Assembly: GCF_001039355.2 (NCBI RefSeq)
Contig: NW_019773881.1
Span: forward strand, 589,525 to 618,626
Length of the DNA stretch: 29,102 nucleotides
Origin: Lingula anatina
Lineage: Eukaryota; Brachiopoda; Lingulata; Lingulida; Lingulidae
Direction of reading: 5' to 3'
Of the stretch, positions 19,149 to 29,088 are shown in pieces (position 1 is the first letter of the stretch; every line of letters begins with the position of its first letter). The translations under genes and the position numbers were made by a program. The notes under the pieces were generated by a model, which worked only from the letters and a program-made list of their open reading frames with translations, made no database searches and was not told the origin of the DNA.

Positions 19149-19860
19149 TATGTAATGTTAGGTATGTTCACAGGTGTGTTACACGTCCAAAGTGAGAAGG
19201 TCGATGCATTCAAGTTAGTTTTTTTATATCATAAAGCTTTAACACATTTATTTTATTTCATTGTTCAGATTGATTGGCAGAAGAAAATAGCTAGAAGGTT
19301 AGTATAGAACTTACCTTGGTCGTGTTACAATATATTTTAATAAGTTATACCTTGTTTTAAGACTGTAAAAGTTATATCCCAGCTATGCTATAATTTATCA
19401 CTTGATAGCAGTTAATGATAACTAGTACATATCACATTTTGAAAAAAATGTTAAAGATGAAATTGTTTTCGAAATCCACAAGACCTTTTCTGTATTTGTG
19501 CATTTATTTATTCCAAATAAATTGTTTTTATATTTTTCAAGCATTTCAATAAACGGAAATAATGGCAGGAAAAATGGGAAGGTCAGTATGAAATATGGGT
19601 ACAACAATTGCAGTACAATTTTAATATATAAATAACAAAGTAGGAGCCACCAGAGTTAGAAATTGCCAATAAATGGTGAAAGAAATGGGGGAGCTCAGAT
19701 GTTTAAAATTAATTTTTAAAAAGTTTAAAATTGTTTTGACTACCAAACCCATTGAGGTGGATGATTTTAAGTCTGCTTATAAATTTACCAATTTCATGAT
19801 CAAACTTAATGACCTATTTTTTTAATTTCCCATTACCAGTCATGTCACAGAATTCTACTA
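19149..19860. other. Non-coding AT-rich stretch
   Basis: No gene recognised. Two similar short exon-like words followed by GTTAGTAT or GTCAGTAT occur near 19272-19306 and 19562-19592 and may be a small dispersed duplication. Confidence 0.4.
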
Positions 19861-20450
19861 AATGAACACAAACTTTATCAATACAACTGTAATTACTACT
19901 GTTCAGTTCACTTGTAATAAGTCAGCCAATGTCCATGACTCAAGTGTAAAAAATATATTATATCCATCTACTGAGATCTTAATTTTACTCAAACTTCTTC
20001 CAAGTCTGTTTCTGACATTTTCAGCTTGACTTGTCAGATTTGCTTTTAAAGTTCAAGCTGCTTGCTCCTAGTAACAACTGAGATTTTATCAATACTACTG
20101 TAATTAGTCCCAATCAGTGCACCTGTAATTAGTCAGCCAATGTCGATGACGCTGTTAAGTGTGTGAAAGATATGCATCTACTGGGATCTTAATTTTACTC
20201 AAACTTCTTCCAAGTCTCTTTCTGACATTTTCAGCTTGACTTGTCAGATTTGCTTTTAAAGTTCAAGCTGCTTGCTCCTTGTAACAACTGAGATTTTATC
20301 AATACTACTGTAATTAGTCCCAATCAGTGCACCTGTAATTAGTCAGCCAATGTCCATGACTCCGTTAAAGGTGTGAAAGATAATAGGTGTCTTCATTTTG
20401 CTTCAAGCTCTTCCAAGTCTGGGTCTGACATTTCCAGCTTGACTTTGACA
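19861..20450. repeat. ~210-bp tandem repeat, two full and two partial units
   Basis: The word CTGRGATCTTAATTTTACTC starts units at 19971 and 20181, giving a 210-bp period. Each unit contains TTCTTCCAAGTCT, TTTCAGCTTGACTTGTCAG, GTAATTAGTC and CAGCCAATGTC. A partial unit precedes (from about 19861) and another follows (to about 20450), ending at a possible acceptor site. Confidence 0.85.
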
Positions 20451-20530
20451 CCTGGGGCACTACAAAAAGATTGGATCCACCCTGACCCCTCACTTAGCCA
20501 CGAGCTACCAGAGAGAGAAGGATGTCTTCA
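20438..20530 (+). other. Exon-like segment, duplicated at 21137
   Basis: It is bounded by an acceptor-like CATTTCCAG and a donor-like CTTCAAG followed by GTATAG. Two frames are open. The right part is repeated at 21137-21197. If it is an exon of the same transcript as the exon at 21622, it would be 5' untranslated, because no frame open through it joins the ATG frame there. Confidence 0.25.
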
Positions 20531-20734
20531 AGGTATAGTATACACCCCATGTACATAAGGTTGAACAGTTTCATCAGTTATGTGTTTTGTTGGTTGACTC
20601 GAGTAGAAATTTTTAAATTCCTTTCCCTTTTCTGTTCAACAAAAAGGGATGCAAAAATGAAATAACCATAGTATTTGTCATCAACTGCTATTTTCGGGAC
20701 TGTAAATACATATTTTTAGCAAGCACAACTTTTT
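20470..20734. repeat. 265-bp direct repeat, copy A
   Basis: By eye identical to 21137-21401, which begins directly after the single N at 21136. Perfect identity that starts exactly at an N suggests two overlapping contig ends or two haplotypes placed in series, and not a real duplication. Confidence 0.9.
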
Positions 20735-21135
20735 ATGTACAGACACAGATGTGTCTGTACATATTGCCATCACCTGCGTCTGTCGTCGCCGATCATGTCG
20801 CCGTCGCTGTCGCCGTCGCCGTCGCCGTGCACTTTCAGCGTTAACACCATAAGTGGAAGACAGTTTTACTTTTTGGCTTTATATTTACAGAGCTGACTAA
20901 TATTCATAAAACGCAGGTCAAGTTCGAAAATCAGCATGATCGGGCCATTATTGTAGAATTTATGGTGTTTTTTTTTCACTTTTTAGCATATATGCAACAC
21001 TGTTAACACATTTCAAGGAAAACCAATAGGCCTGTTGTCATGAAACTCACAGGAGTAATCAGTCTTACTAAAACGCAGATCAAGTTCGAAAATCGGCATG
21101 ATCGGGCCACTATTTTAGTAGTTATGCTGTTTTTT
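20735..21135. mobile_element. Sequence present after copy A only; possible polymorphic insertion
   Basis: Copies A and B are identical until a T run and then differ: copy A continues with a 12-bp inverted repeat (TGTACAGACACA, 20736-20747, and its complement at 20750-20761), a GTCGCC hexamer array (20780-20828) and two ~65-bp direct repeats starting AAAACGCAG (20909 and 21070). A related CTGCGTCTGTCGTCGCC start occurs at 21914. This fits an inserted repeat carried by one haplotype, but it is unproven. Confidence 0.5.
20780..20828. repeat. GTCGCC hexamer array
   Basis: Imperfect tandem GTCGCC/GTCGCT units. A shorter version lies at about 21919-21936 in the same sequence context, showing that both belong to one dispersed repeat family. 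Confidence 0.85.
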
Positions 21136-21136
21136 N

Positions 21137-21401
21137 ATTGGATCCACCCTGACCCCTCACTTAGCCACGAGCTACCAGAGAGAGAAGGATGTCTTCAAGG
21201 TATAGTATACACCCCATGTACATAAGGTTGAACAGTTTCATCAGTTATGTGTTTTGTTGGTTGACTCGAGTAGAAATTTTTAAATTCCTTTCCCTTTTCT
21301 GTTCAACAAAAAGGGATGCAAAAATGAAATAACCATAGTATTTGTCATCAACTGCTATTTTCGGGACTGTAAATACATATTTTTAGCAAGCACAACTTTT
21401 T
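21137..21401. repeat. 265-bp direct repeat, copy B
   Basis: Counterpart of 20470-20734. To its right the sequence continues into apparently unique DNA leading to the exon candidate at 21622, so this may be the allele without the insertion. Confidence 0.9.
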
Positions 21402-21621
21402 TCTATATATCATTTTGCAACATGGCAGTGCTGACAAGTTGCAATAAAGAAAGTTTTGCCCTTACTGTCACTTAAAGTTTATTCTCGTGATATGTGAACC
21501 ATGTTTTTTCAATATCCCTTTGACTACTTTATTTGACTGAAAATGGCATCAAATATTTTGAATTGTAACATGAGGGAATGTCAACTATTAAGCTTAATTT
21601 ATCTGTTGCTTTTATTTTCAG

Positions 21622-21763
21622 TATGGAGAAATATGTCGAGTTCAGGGAGACCATGTTGATGGTAAAAAAATATCTGAAGGCAGGAAAGCCACGTGATTTT
21701 TTGGATGACCCCAAAATGCTTAGAAAGATCAGATATAAAGCCAAGGTGCATGTTTTGGATGAG
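21622..21763 (+). CDS. Candidate coding exon, function unknown
   Basis: An acceptor (TTGCTTTTATTTTCAG, ending at 21621) and a good donor (GATGAG followed by GGTAAG) bracket an open segment. With the ATG at 21623 it encodes about 47 residues, MEKYVEFRETMLMVKKYLKA onward, rich in Lys and charged residues, ending DEG at the donor. The tract has more coding-like composition than its flanks. The peptide reminds me loosely of the N-terminal region of domesticated integrase-like proteins, but this is only an impression. No following exon was found in the window, and dispersed repeat sequence begins just downstream at about 21790. Confidence 0.4.
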
Positions 21764-21789
21764 GGTAAGATTTTTATATTTTCATGTAA

Positions 21790-21885
21790 TATTAAAGGGA
21801 TAATAACTCTTCGCCAAAAAATTAATTTTCCTGAAGTAAACTAAAATTTTCCCATACTTACCAATGGTTAATGAATCCATGGTGA
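21790..21885 (+). repeat. Dispersed repeat (AAAGGGATAATAACTC type), copy 1
   Basis: Contains TTAAAGGGATAATAACTC, CTTCGCCAAAAA, a TTTTCCTG block and CATACTTACCAATGGTTAA. The reverse complement of 23668-23752 carries the same blocks in the same order. Short (GGTTAATGAAT) tandem units follow at 21866-21905. Confidence 0.6.
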
Positions 21886-21960
21886 ATGGTTAATGAATGG
21901 TTAATGAATCCATCTGCGTCTGTCGTCGCCGTCGCCGTGCACTTTTACCGATAACACGAT

Positions 21961-21961
21961 N
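21961..21961. other. Assembly join (single N)
   Basis: Sequence directly to the right (21962 on) is the start of a unit repeated 461 bp further on. Confidence 0.85.
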
Positions 21962-22395
21962 ACAAGTTACCAAGAACTGTTAAATCCATCACATTTACAG
22001 CAACTTATTCATCCTAGTGTTAGCTGACCTTGCAAGGAATTCAGTTTATTGGAATGTATTTCTGAATAACAAGTGAAGAAAATTCACTATTTAACTAATG
22101 ACACAAAACAACTGTCACTTTTACTTTAAAACCATTTTGTTATTATTTTGATAAATTTAGTTACAGTATTGATAAACAAAGTATCACGTTTTCAATTATT
22201 AATATTTTAAATTACAATCCATAACTGCAAGGTTGTGTCATTGACCAAAATACAACGTTGATTCAACGTCACATTATGACGGTGTTTCGACGTGGCTGGA
22301 TCAACGTTGATTTTACGTTGAATTTAGGTAGTTCAATGGCAATTCAATGTATCAACCTGTTTTCAACGTTGATCCAACGCAACTATGCCTGCTGG
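21962..22395. repeat. ~460-bp tandem unit with CAACGTTG element, copy 1
   Basis: The unit begins with GTTACCAAGAACTGTTAA, passes through AT-rich sequence and ends in a ~150-bp CAACGTTG-rich element (about 22242-22395) whose end reads TGCCTGCTGGG. Words CAACGTTGATT, TCAACGTCAC, CGACGTGG and ATCAACGTTGA form overlapping near-palindromes. The same open frame appears in both copies and is a property of the repeat. Confidence 0.85.
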
Positions 22396-22421
22396 GCAGT
22401 CACCTCAACCTGTCTATGTAT

Positions 22422-22869
22422 AACAGGTTACCAAGAACTGTTAACTTTATTAATTCACTCCATCACATTTACAGCAACTTATTCATCCTAGTGTTAGCTG
22501 ACCTTGCAAGGAATTCAGTTTATTGGAATGTATTTCTGAATAACAAGTGAAGAAAATTCACTAGTGCACTAAGACACAAAACAATTGTCACTTTTACTTT
22601 AAAACCATTTTGTTATTATTTTGATAAATTTAGTTACAGTATTGATAAACAAAGTATCACGTTTTCAATTATTAATATTTAAAAATATAATCCATGTCTG
22701 CAAGGTTGTGTCAATGACCAAAATACAACGTTGAGTCAACGTCACATTATGACGGTGTTTCGACGTGGCTGGATCAACGTTGATTTTACGTTGAATTTAG
22801 GTAGTTCAATGGCAATTCAATGTATCAACCTGTTTTCAACGTTGATCCAACGCAACTTTGCCTGCTGGG
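22422..22869. repeat. ~460-bp tandem unit with CAACGTTG element, copy 2
   Basis: Second unit, a few percent different: a ~13-bp insertion (TTTATTAATTCAC) after GTTAAC, small substitutions, and CAACTTTGCC for CAACTATGCC near the end. Because the copies differ, this is more likely a real tandem duplication (or diverged alleles) than a simple contig overlap. Confidence 0.85.
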
Positions 22870-23580
22870 GTTATCTCTTGTTTACATTTTTGGATTTTCA
22901 AGGTATGACTCTGAACTGTATGGGCTAGTCACATTTTCTGAATATCCATGATACTTGTGTAATATTGCATCAAAATTGAACAAAACCCTATTTTAGGCAC
23001 TGCCTCTATAGTGACCTCGAAAAGAAAACCATGTCACTTACTCTTCTCACACATTGGATGGAAACTTTGCTGCCTTGGCGGAGGTGTGCGCTCTCTGAGT
23101 GCTTTTCTAGTTTTCTTATGTTAAAGCAATAATAACAAGAAATACATTGTAAACAACGCCTGGAAATATATTCTATTGCATTTTCCCACTAAAACGACTG
23201 TTATTGTAGTAAAACTAAAATCTGTGCTTGTCACTTGGGCTTTCGATGCCTTTGTTCACGGTCGACAAGTGCATCCGTTGCCAATGACGTTTAGGTGTCA
23301 CGCGGATTCTCGCGTTCATTTGAGACCAAAATAACATTGGCGGGAAACCCTCAGACGTAAGTTGCGAGTTTTTGTACAGTGCGTCAGATAACGAAAAGCC
23401 CAGAATTGCACACATTGTAGATATAAATGCATTTTGAGCAATGAGATGAATATATCTTATGAATCTTATTATATTGTTATATAGTGTTGTTGTTGTCTGC
23501 TTTTCCCGCGGTTTTAAGTAGGTCACCAGAAACAATCGCTCGATATCGCATGACTGCCATGTCAGAGAGAGGGCTCCGTC
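22870..23580. other. Non-coding region, no supported gene
   Basis: Holds a GC-richer segment with CTTGGCGGAGGTGTGCGCTC (23073-23092) and TGAGTGCTTTTCTAGTT, which resembles tails of invertebrate short repeats I recall but cannot verify. A 106-codon open frame on the minus strand (23215-23535) has no recognised motif and no ATG-context or splice support that I can judge. Confidence 0.4.
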
Positions 23581-23581
23581 A

Positions 23582-23607
23582 GTTAAAATCTCTTAAGAGA
23601 TTTTAAC
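23582..23607. repeat. Perfect 26-bp palindrome
   Basis: The sequence starts GTTAAAATCTC, is centred on CTTAAG, and equals its own reverse complement across all 26 bases. It stands just outside the second AAAGGGATAATAACTC-type repeat and may be part of its terminus or a binding site for a dimeric protein. Confidence 0.9.
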
Positions 23608-23617
23608 AAAAATTTGT

Positions 23618-23752
23618 ACGTTTAGGAAAAAAACCCTGGATTAACTTTGAATGCAGGAATGGGGTCGTTGACCATTGGTAAGTACGGGAAAATTGCCGTT
23701 TTTTCCAGGAAAATCTATTTTTGGCCAAAACGAAGAGTTATTATGACTTTAA
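23618..23752 (-). repeat. Dispersed repeat (AAAGGGATAATAACTC type), copy 2, inverted
   Basis: On the minus strand it shares the blocks TCATAATAACTCTTCG, TTTTCCTG, ATTTTCCCGTACTTACC and AATGGT with 21790-21885. The pair is in opposite orientation about 1.8 kb apart. Confidence 0.55.
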
Positions 23753-24230
23753 TTTTTTTTTTTTTTCAAACACTGGCATTTTTAAGATGTGACTTTTAAC
23801 TCCCATCCACCTGAGTCTCTGCACATTTTCTGTATTTCCATATATGCAGTTGTATTGGTATTTATGTCTTTAAACATTATGTAATATTATGTTATGCATT
23901 GTCATCATTTTTCAAATATTGGGACTTTCATTATGTGAATTTGAACTCTCATGGTCCTGAAACTGTAATCTTATTGAAGGGGTATATGGAGACCATCTTT
24001 TGGGTTTACATTAATTAACGGGAATCTAATTTTTCTGTTGGAAGACCATCAAAAATGGAGATTGGATAAAAAAGATACTTTGGAATACTGTCAGAAAATA
24101 TCTCTAGATCCACTCCTGTTATTAACCATGTTACCTGTTGTGCATGATTAAAATTTAGTGTTGACTGACTGTGCTATTATAAGCATTATTTATTATTGCA
24201 TCACAATTAACAAAATGACACATCATATGG

Positions 24231-24486
24231 CCTTTTATTTTCATTTGCGCTAACTTTTTTCTCCTATAGCTGTTGTGATTTCTCATATTTTTCTTGATTA
24301 ATTCTGGTTACACTCATTAACATACTTTATTATTTTTATATTATGGCACTTATATAGTTTGGAGGATGTTTGATTTTCTCCACAGTCTTGTAACTTTGTA
24401 TCTTACTAGTTTTCGTCATTAATAAATGACAATTTTCAGTCATATGGACTTATCTTACTTAATTTACTTAATTTGGAGCAAAAACC
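24231..24486. repeat. ~250-bp dispersed direct repeat, copy A
   Basis: Matches 24973-25218 over its full length (CCTTTTATTTTCATTTGCGC to TTTGGAGCAAAAAC) with scattered substitutions and a duplicated TTTACTTAAT word in this copy. No coding frame. Confidence 0.88.
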
Positions 24487-24779
24487 ACATTAAGTAGTGC
24501 ATTATTCAGGAATGAAAATTTTAAGGTGAATTTTGGTAAAATTATTTAAACCCAACCCTGTCCCCCCTAATAATTTTTTCTTCTCTTTTCATGACTAATG
24601 AAGCAGATTTGAGCATTGGCTAAATGTAACATGGTTGTATTTATCATAGTTAGCTATAACTCGTTTGGTACATTTATTAGTCATTTAAGATTAAATGGTT
24701 ATCATTTGTTTATTGGTATATATCATACATGTGAGATATATTATTTTAAAACTATAGTTAGGTAAATGTACTATGCAGG

Positions 24780-24905
24780 GCAAATATGGTAGTACTAAGG
24801 CCAAGAGAGACAACTCTATGTTTGGGCTGTCAGAGCAATGAGGAAACCTACGTCCCCGTCCTAAAAAGGTAGGGGTTGCGTAGCTCGCTCTCAGCCTAGG
24901 CCGGC
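24780..24905. repeat. Inserted repeat fragment with hairpin, possibly SINE-derived
   Basis: A GC-richer island between the direct repeats. It contains a hairpin (CTACGTCCCC near 24849 against GGGG...CGTAG near 24873-24885) and GCCTAGGC. On the minus strand, CTTTTTAGGACGGGGACGTAG recalls the head of tRNA-related mollusc SINEs as I remember them; this is unverified and no clear A and B boxes were found. Confidence 0.3.
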
Positions 24906-24972
24906 TTTGGTGGATGTTTCATTATCTCCCCAGTTTTGTAACTTTGTATCTTACTAGTTTTTGTCATTTAAG
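24906..24972. repeat. Partial third copy of the ~250-bp repeat
   Basis: Covers only TTTGGTGGATGTTT through TAGTTTTTGTCATTTA, matching 24357-24421 and 25100-25164. It directly precedes copy B, so the family has a tandem component. Confidence 0.75.
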
Positions 24973-25218
24973 CCTTTTATTTTCATTTGCGCTAACTTTT
25001 TGCTCCTATAGCTGTTGTGATTTCTCATATTTTTCTTGATTAATCCTGGTTACACTCATTAACATACTTTATTATTTTTACATTATGGCACTTACATAGT
25101 TTGGGGGGTGTTTGATTATCTCCCCAGTTTTGTAACTTTGTATCTTATTAGTTTTCGTCATTAATAAATGACAATTTTCAGTCATATGGACTTATCTTAC
25201 TTAATTTGGAGCAAAAAC
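24973..25218. repeat. ~250-bp dispersed direct repeat, copy B
   Basis: See copy A at 24231. The two lie 742 bp apart, with the GC-rich fragment and the partial copy between them. Confidence 0.88.
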
Positions 25219-25252
25219 AGAGCTTCGTTGTGCTTGTGAACATTTGGCTACA

Positions 25253-25406
25253 TAAATTTATTTTGTTTACTGTGTTTGTTGGTGTCGTCACTCTTCTTGT
25301 TTGTATTTATAGTGAGCACTGCGTACGTCAGTTTTGTCAATCTGTTTGTTTGTAATCATGCTATTACTCTGCATTATGGTGTTGTCACTGTATGTCTACG
25401 TGTGTT
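25253..25406 (+). repeat. Fragment of the TG-rich array
   Basis: Carries the same subunits (TTTATTTTGTTTACTGTG, TTTGTATTTATAGTGAGCAC, CTCTGCATTATGGTGTTGTC). Its first ~30 bp match the last ~30 bp of the array that ends at 10020. An open frame of 67 codons through it is composition-driven. Confidence 0.75.
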
Positions 25407-27678
25407 AAGCCTGTCTTCTGGTCCTCAAATCAAGTTCGGTCCCTTGGTTCTAAACTGTTTACCAGAGGCTCTGTTCTAGTCCTACACCTGTAAATGTCCA
25501 TCATGACGTGTTCAAGCGTGTTCCCAAAACGTGTCCTTGGCTGACTCTCTTTTGGGCCCCAGACTTTTTCTGCGGTATAGTCTTTATTTGGAAACCTGCC
25601 AGTATGACGTTCGGGGGAGGGGAGGGGATTAATTACTTGCAGTTAAGCAACTCAACTAACGGGCATTTGGTTGATTCGCGAGATCAACGGACTAGCTGGC
25701 TATTATTTCACAGCATTAATTGAAAGATATAAATTGCAGAGTTCCCTTGTGTCGCAAGGATACTACTTATAATTATTTATTCCCTTCATGCTCCCCCCCC
25801 CCCCCCCGGGCACTTGCAATCTATACTCCGTATCTTGATTAATGTGGAAGAATCGAAAGATGAAAAGAGCGCCCAGACGTGCTTTTGACAGGTCAGGTCA
25901 AGTAACGGATACGGCATCTCAGGCCACAAAATATGGCTTCACAGGGCAGTGAACAAACTCGAGAAATTTCCCTCTCCGACAAAATTCGGAGCATATATGG
26001 TCACCCTGCTTCCTACATGTCTTTACAACAATTCAGTATCATTATACTGAATTCTATTACTGTTCTATTACTGATGTTGTATTCAACCATATAATATAAA
26101 ATTTGATATTTGAAGAAAATTTTATTGCAGGATTTTACAATATCAAAACTTTGCACCATTGCTATTATATGGCGCAGAGTACAGGTTCCAAACAGGTATA
26201 GCTGCAAACAGTAAAATTGTTTGGTATTAATAAAAATATAAACAATTATGTTGATCATAATAACTAAACCACTCTGCAGGCTAACTGTCTACGGGTTATT
26301 GCCAAGATGTGTTTAGTTTAAAACACTCTCCTCTAGTTCTGGACATTTACAGAATGTCTTAACCTCTCTCTCTCTCTCTCGTCATAAATTAAAGTCTCTG
26401 ACATTTAACATTAGTATTTAAATTCAGGATATTTACAGAAATGTGTGAACAGGATATTAATTCGAGAAAGGGTATTTTATAGTGTTTGTGAATGTTACAA
26501 AGGGAATTACCAAAAATATATAGCTTTCCATATTGAGAAGGCATGTTCCTCTACTCCCCCTCTCCAGATTTCCTGTCCCGAAGAGCAATATGTTTGTCCT
26601 AAGCTCTGAAGCTCTGAACGCGCTTGATAGAAACCAGATGTGGAGATAGTGAGATTTTATTGCCCGAGCCAGACTTTCCAATCTTACAGGTTGAAATAAG
26701 TGTGGGCAGGGGGGGGGGTATATATCTTCTTAACCGACCAAGCTAGATAGTCACGAAACACGATAAAGTATATATCAGGCTCAACTTGACTTTTTTATTT
26801 CAAATCGTTAATTTCATAACATAATAGTTGCTATGCCCTTATGCTCCCCCTCCCACCCTGAACTCTTGTAATAAATATTAATTTTTTTTCATATGAAAGA
26901 TGAGAGCGTAAATTAACTTATCCCAACCGCTCACGTTTTGCATAACGTTTTTATTAATGTTTCATATTACTTTTAATAACTGCTGACAGCTTTCCCTGTT
27001 AGAGGGTACAATGACATAAACCAGTGAAAGTAATGGAACGTGTCATATATTTATTCCGATATTAATCTAAATATATGTGGCTCACATTTTCACTTTTTGT
27101 TGACAGTTTTCTCACATCAAACTTATTTAATTGGGTTGGAGTGTCTACATCTGTAGCGGTGTTTTAAAGGGTCATAAAGTGACCAATTTTTGCGTTATGC
27201 GGGACTAGGGTAACATTTATATAAACGGAAAATAATATACTGTAGATTGATTCACAACTCTGCCTCCGGTCGAGTGCAAGCCCGTAAGGACCAACCAAAA
27301 TTAAATGCCCGTGTCTGGTGCGGGTGCTCTGTTTTCGTGGTTCTCTTACATAATTGCGCGGTGCTTCGTTAATCTGGCAACAAATGTCGCTACAGATGAG
27401 ATGCAAATAAAACGGTATAATGATCGACGCGAAAATGCCTTTAGTCTGTTTTGATGCTTTCCATGTACGCACATCTACTATAATGTATGGGATTCGAAAT
27501 TATCAACATCGGATTACTTAAAATAACCATCCAAAGATCATGTACATTACGGCGCGTACACACAATTCGTTTGATTTGTGGTTTTTAATGAACTTAAATA
27601 AAGATGCTGCGATAAAGACCATTCAACTGAATAAGATATATACATGTGTATAGGGCGAAAAAGAAATTGAGACGTCAT
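25407..27678. other. Non-coding region with simple repeats
   Basis: No gene or recognised element. Contains a 15-base C run (25793-25807), a CT microsatellite (26363-26380), a G run (26710-26718) and several unrecognised short open frames on both strands that lack splice or initiation support. Confidence 0.5.
26363..26380. repeat. (CT)n microsatellite
   Basis: Nine CT units. Confidence 0.92.
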
Positions 27679-27892
27679 ACTTCATGGTATATTACCACTT
27701 CGTGGGATAAGCATTACTACTTCATGATAGAAGGCGACTTCATTGGTTAAAAAATAAGGACCCTTAGGAGACTTCATAGTATATTACCACTTCGTGGGAT
27801 AAGTATTACTACTTCATGATAGAAGGCGACTTCATTGGTTAAAAAGTCAGGACCCTCAGGCGACTTCGCGATATTTACCACTTCATAGGACA
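27679..27892. repeat. 92-bp tandem repeat (2.3 units) with internal ACTTC periodicity
   Basis: Units start at 27679, 27771 and 27863 (the last is partial). Within each unit the word ACTTC[A/G] recurs about every 18-24 bp (for example ACTTCATGG, ACTTCGTGGG, ACTTCATGATAG, ACTTCATTGG), showing a nested origin from a shorter motif. The two full units differ at only about ten positions. Confidence 0.9.
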
Positions 27893-28922
27893 TTTGTATC
27901 CAAACATATAATAGTAATAAATATAATCTTTTCTTGCATTTTAGATATAAATAACAATTATTTACAATCCTTACATATACTATTCCACTTGGGTTCTTTT
28001 TTATCTTCGGTCATAGTAGTCATTTATGCGAATGTAAAGATCTAAGACCTAAAATAAATCAAGACTTTAGATGTTCAAGATCTTAGATAATCTGAATAGT
28101 GTCTTCTCTGTAAAGCTTTGAGAAATCTTTAACTATCTTCTTGAAATTTTTTAGTATCAAAACGTTCCATCTCTCCATTCTATTATTTCTATTTTAAAAT
28201 ACTATTTCAAGTCTCTTGCTAAAGGTGGTTATGGAATAGGATGCTGTAGTTCATTTTCCTTTTATGAAATATATAACCGGGAAGCATTCCAACACACCAA
28301 ACGTAATGGTTTGGACAGCCTAATATAACATTTGCTGATTAGTGAATACGAGGAATTTTTTGTCTGATGATATTTTAATATCAATGCGAACGCCCGTCCA
28401 CTGCACCAAAAGCAGAGTGTATTTATTGATACACAACTGTTTATTCTGTTTCAAACATACATACTTTAAAGTCGTTCTTTTCAATTTAGCAAAATTAAGC
28501 TCTGTCTGTCTATGTGACTTCTTTTCTATATTTTTCAGATTAAAAAATGCAGTAACCATATATGTTATGATAAACGCTTACTGAACTGTTTAAGAGCATA
28601 GGGGTAATTTTCCAATTAAATGTATGGTCAAAGAAATACAAGATATAGAGCGATATTCACTTAATGATCGCTGTGGTTCGTTTAACAACACGCAGGTTTA
28701 CATGTAAGGAGTCTGCCTTTTTCAGAAGTATTTCTTAAAAGAACTACTTTCTATAATTAGCATTATACTTAATGGAAAACACAAGTACACGGACAGCTCA
28801 AATGATGTTGAGTGATTCTTGGAAGATAATATCTTTATAGTGGAAATTTTAGTAATAAAAGGAATTAAATACTGAAATTTTACTTAATCTATGTACCAAA
28901 ATAATAAATATCTAAGACATAG
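27893..28922. other. AT-rich non-coding region
   Basis: No gene or repeat recognised. Two open frames overlapping on opposite strands near 28320-28584 have no family resemblance. Confidence 0.45.
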
Positions 28923-29088
28923 ATTTTTTTATTAAATATGCAAAGCCCCACTTATTACATAGATCAATTAACTAGTGTGTACTTGACCAATACACTTAGT
29001 ATTTTTAATAAAGGCATTATTTTGGCCATTAAAACCGGTGAAAATGAAAAGCAATCCACTAGATTCTTCCCTTCTATGACTAAAAAGG
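28923..29088 (+). other. Weak exon candidate ending in a strong donor site
   Basis: The bases AAAAAG followed by GTAAGT (29083-29094) make a near-perfect 5' splice site. One frame is open for 55 codons upstream of it, back to a stop at 28920-28922, with an ATG at 28938 and a C-terminal part reading TGENEKQSTRFFPSMTKK. I do not recognise it. The composition is AT-rich and the exon could start further in. Confidence 0.25.

Noticed and set aside
22258-22928. Proteins sharing the word FRRGWINVDFTLNLGSS in both CAACGTTG units
   Set aside because: The open frame is a by-product of the repeat sequence; no splice or start context supports it.
23215-23535. 106-codon minus-strand open frame
   Set aside because: No recognised motif and ordinary non-coding composition; a frame of this length is expected by chance in a window of this size.
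27679-27892. CRISPR-like array
   Set aside because: The repeats are contiguous and similar throughout, with no unique spacers, and the window is eukaryotic.
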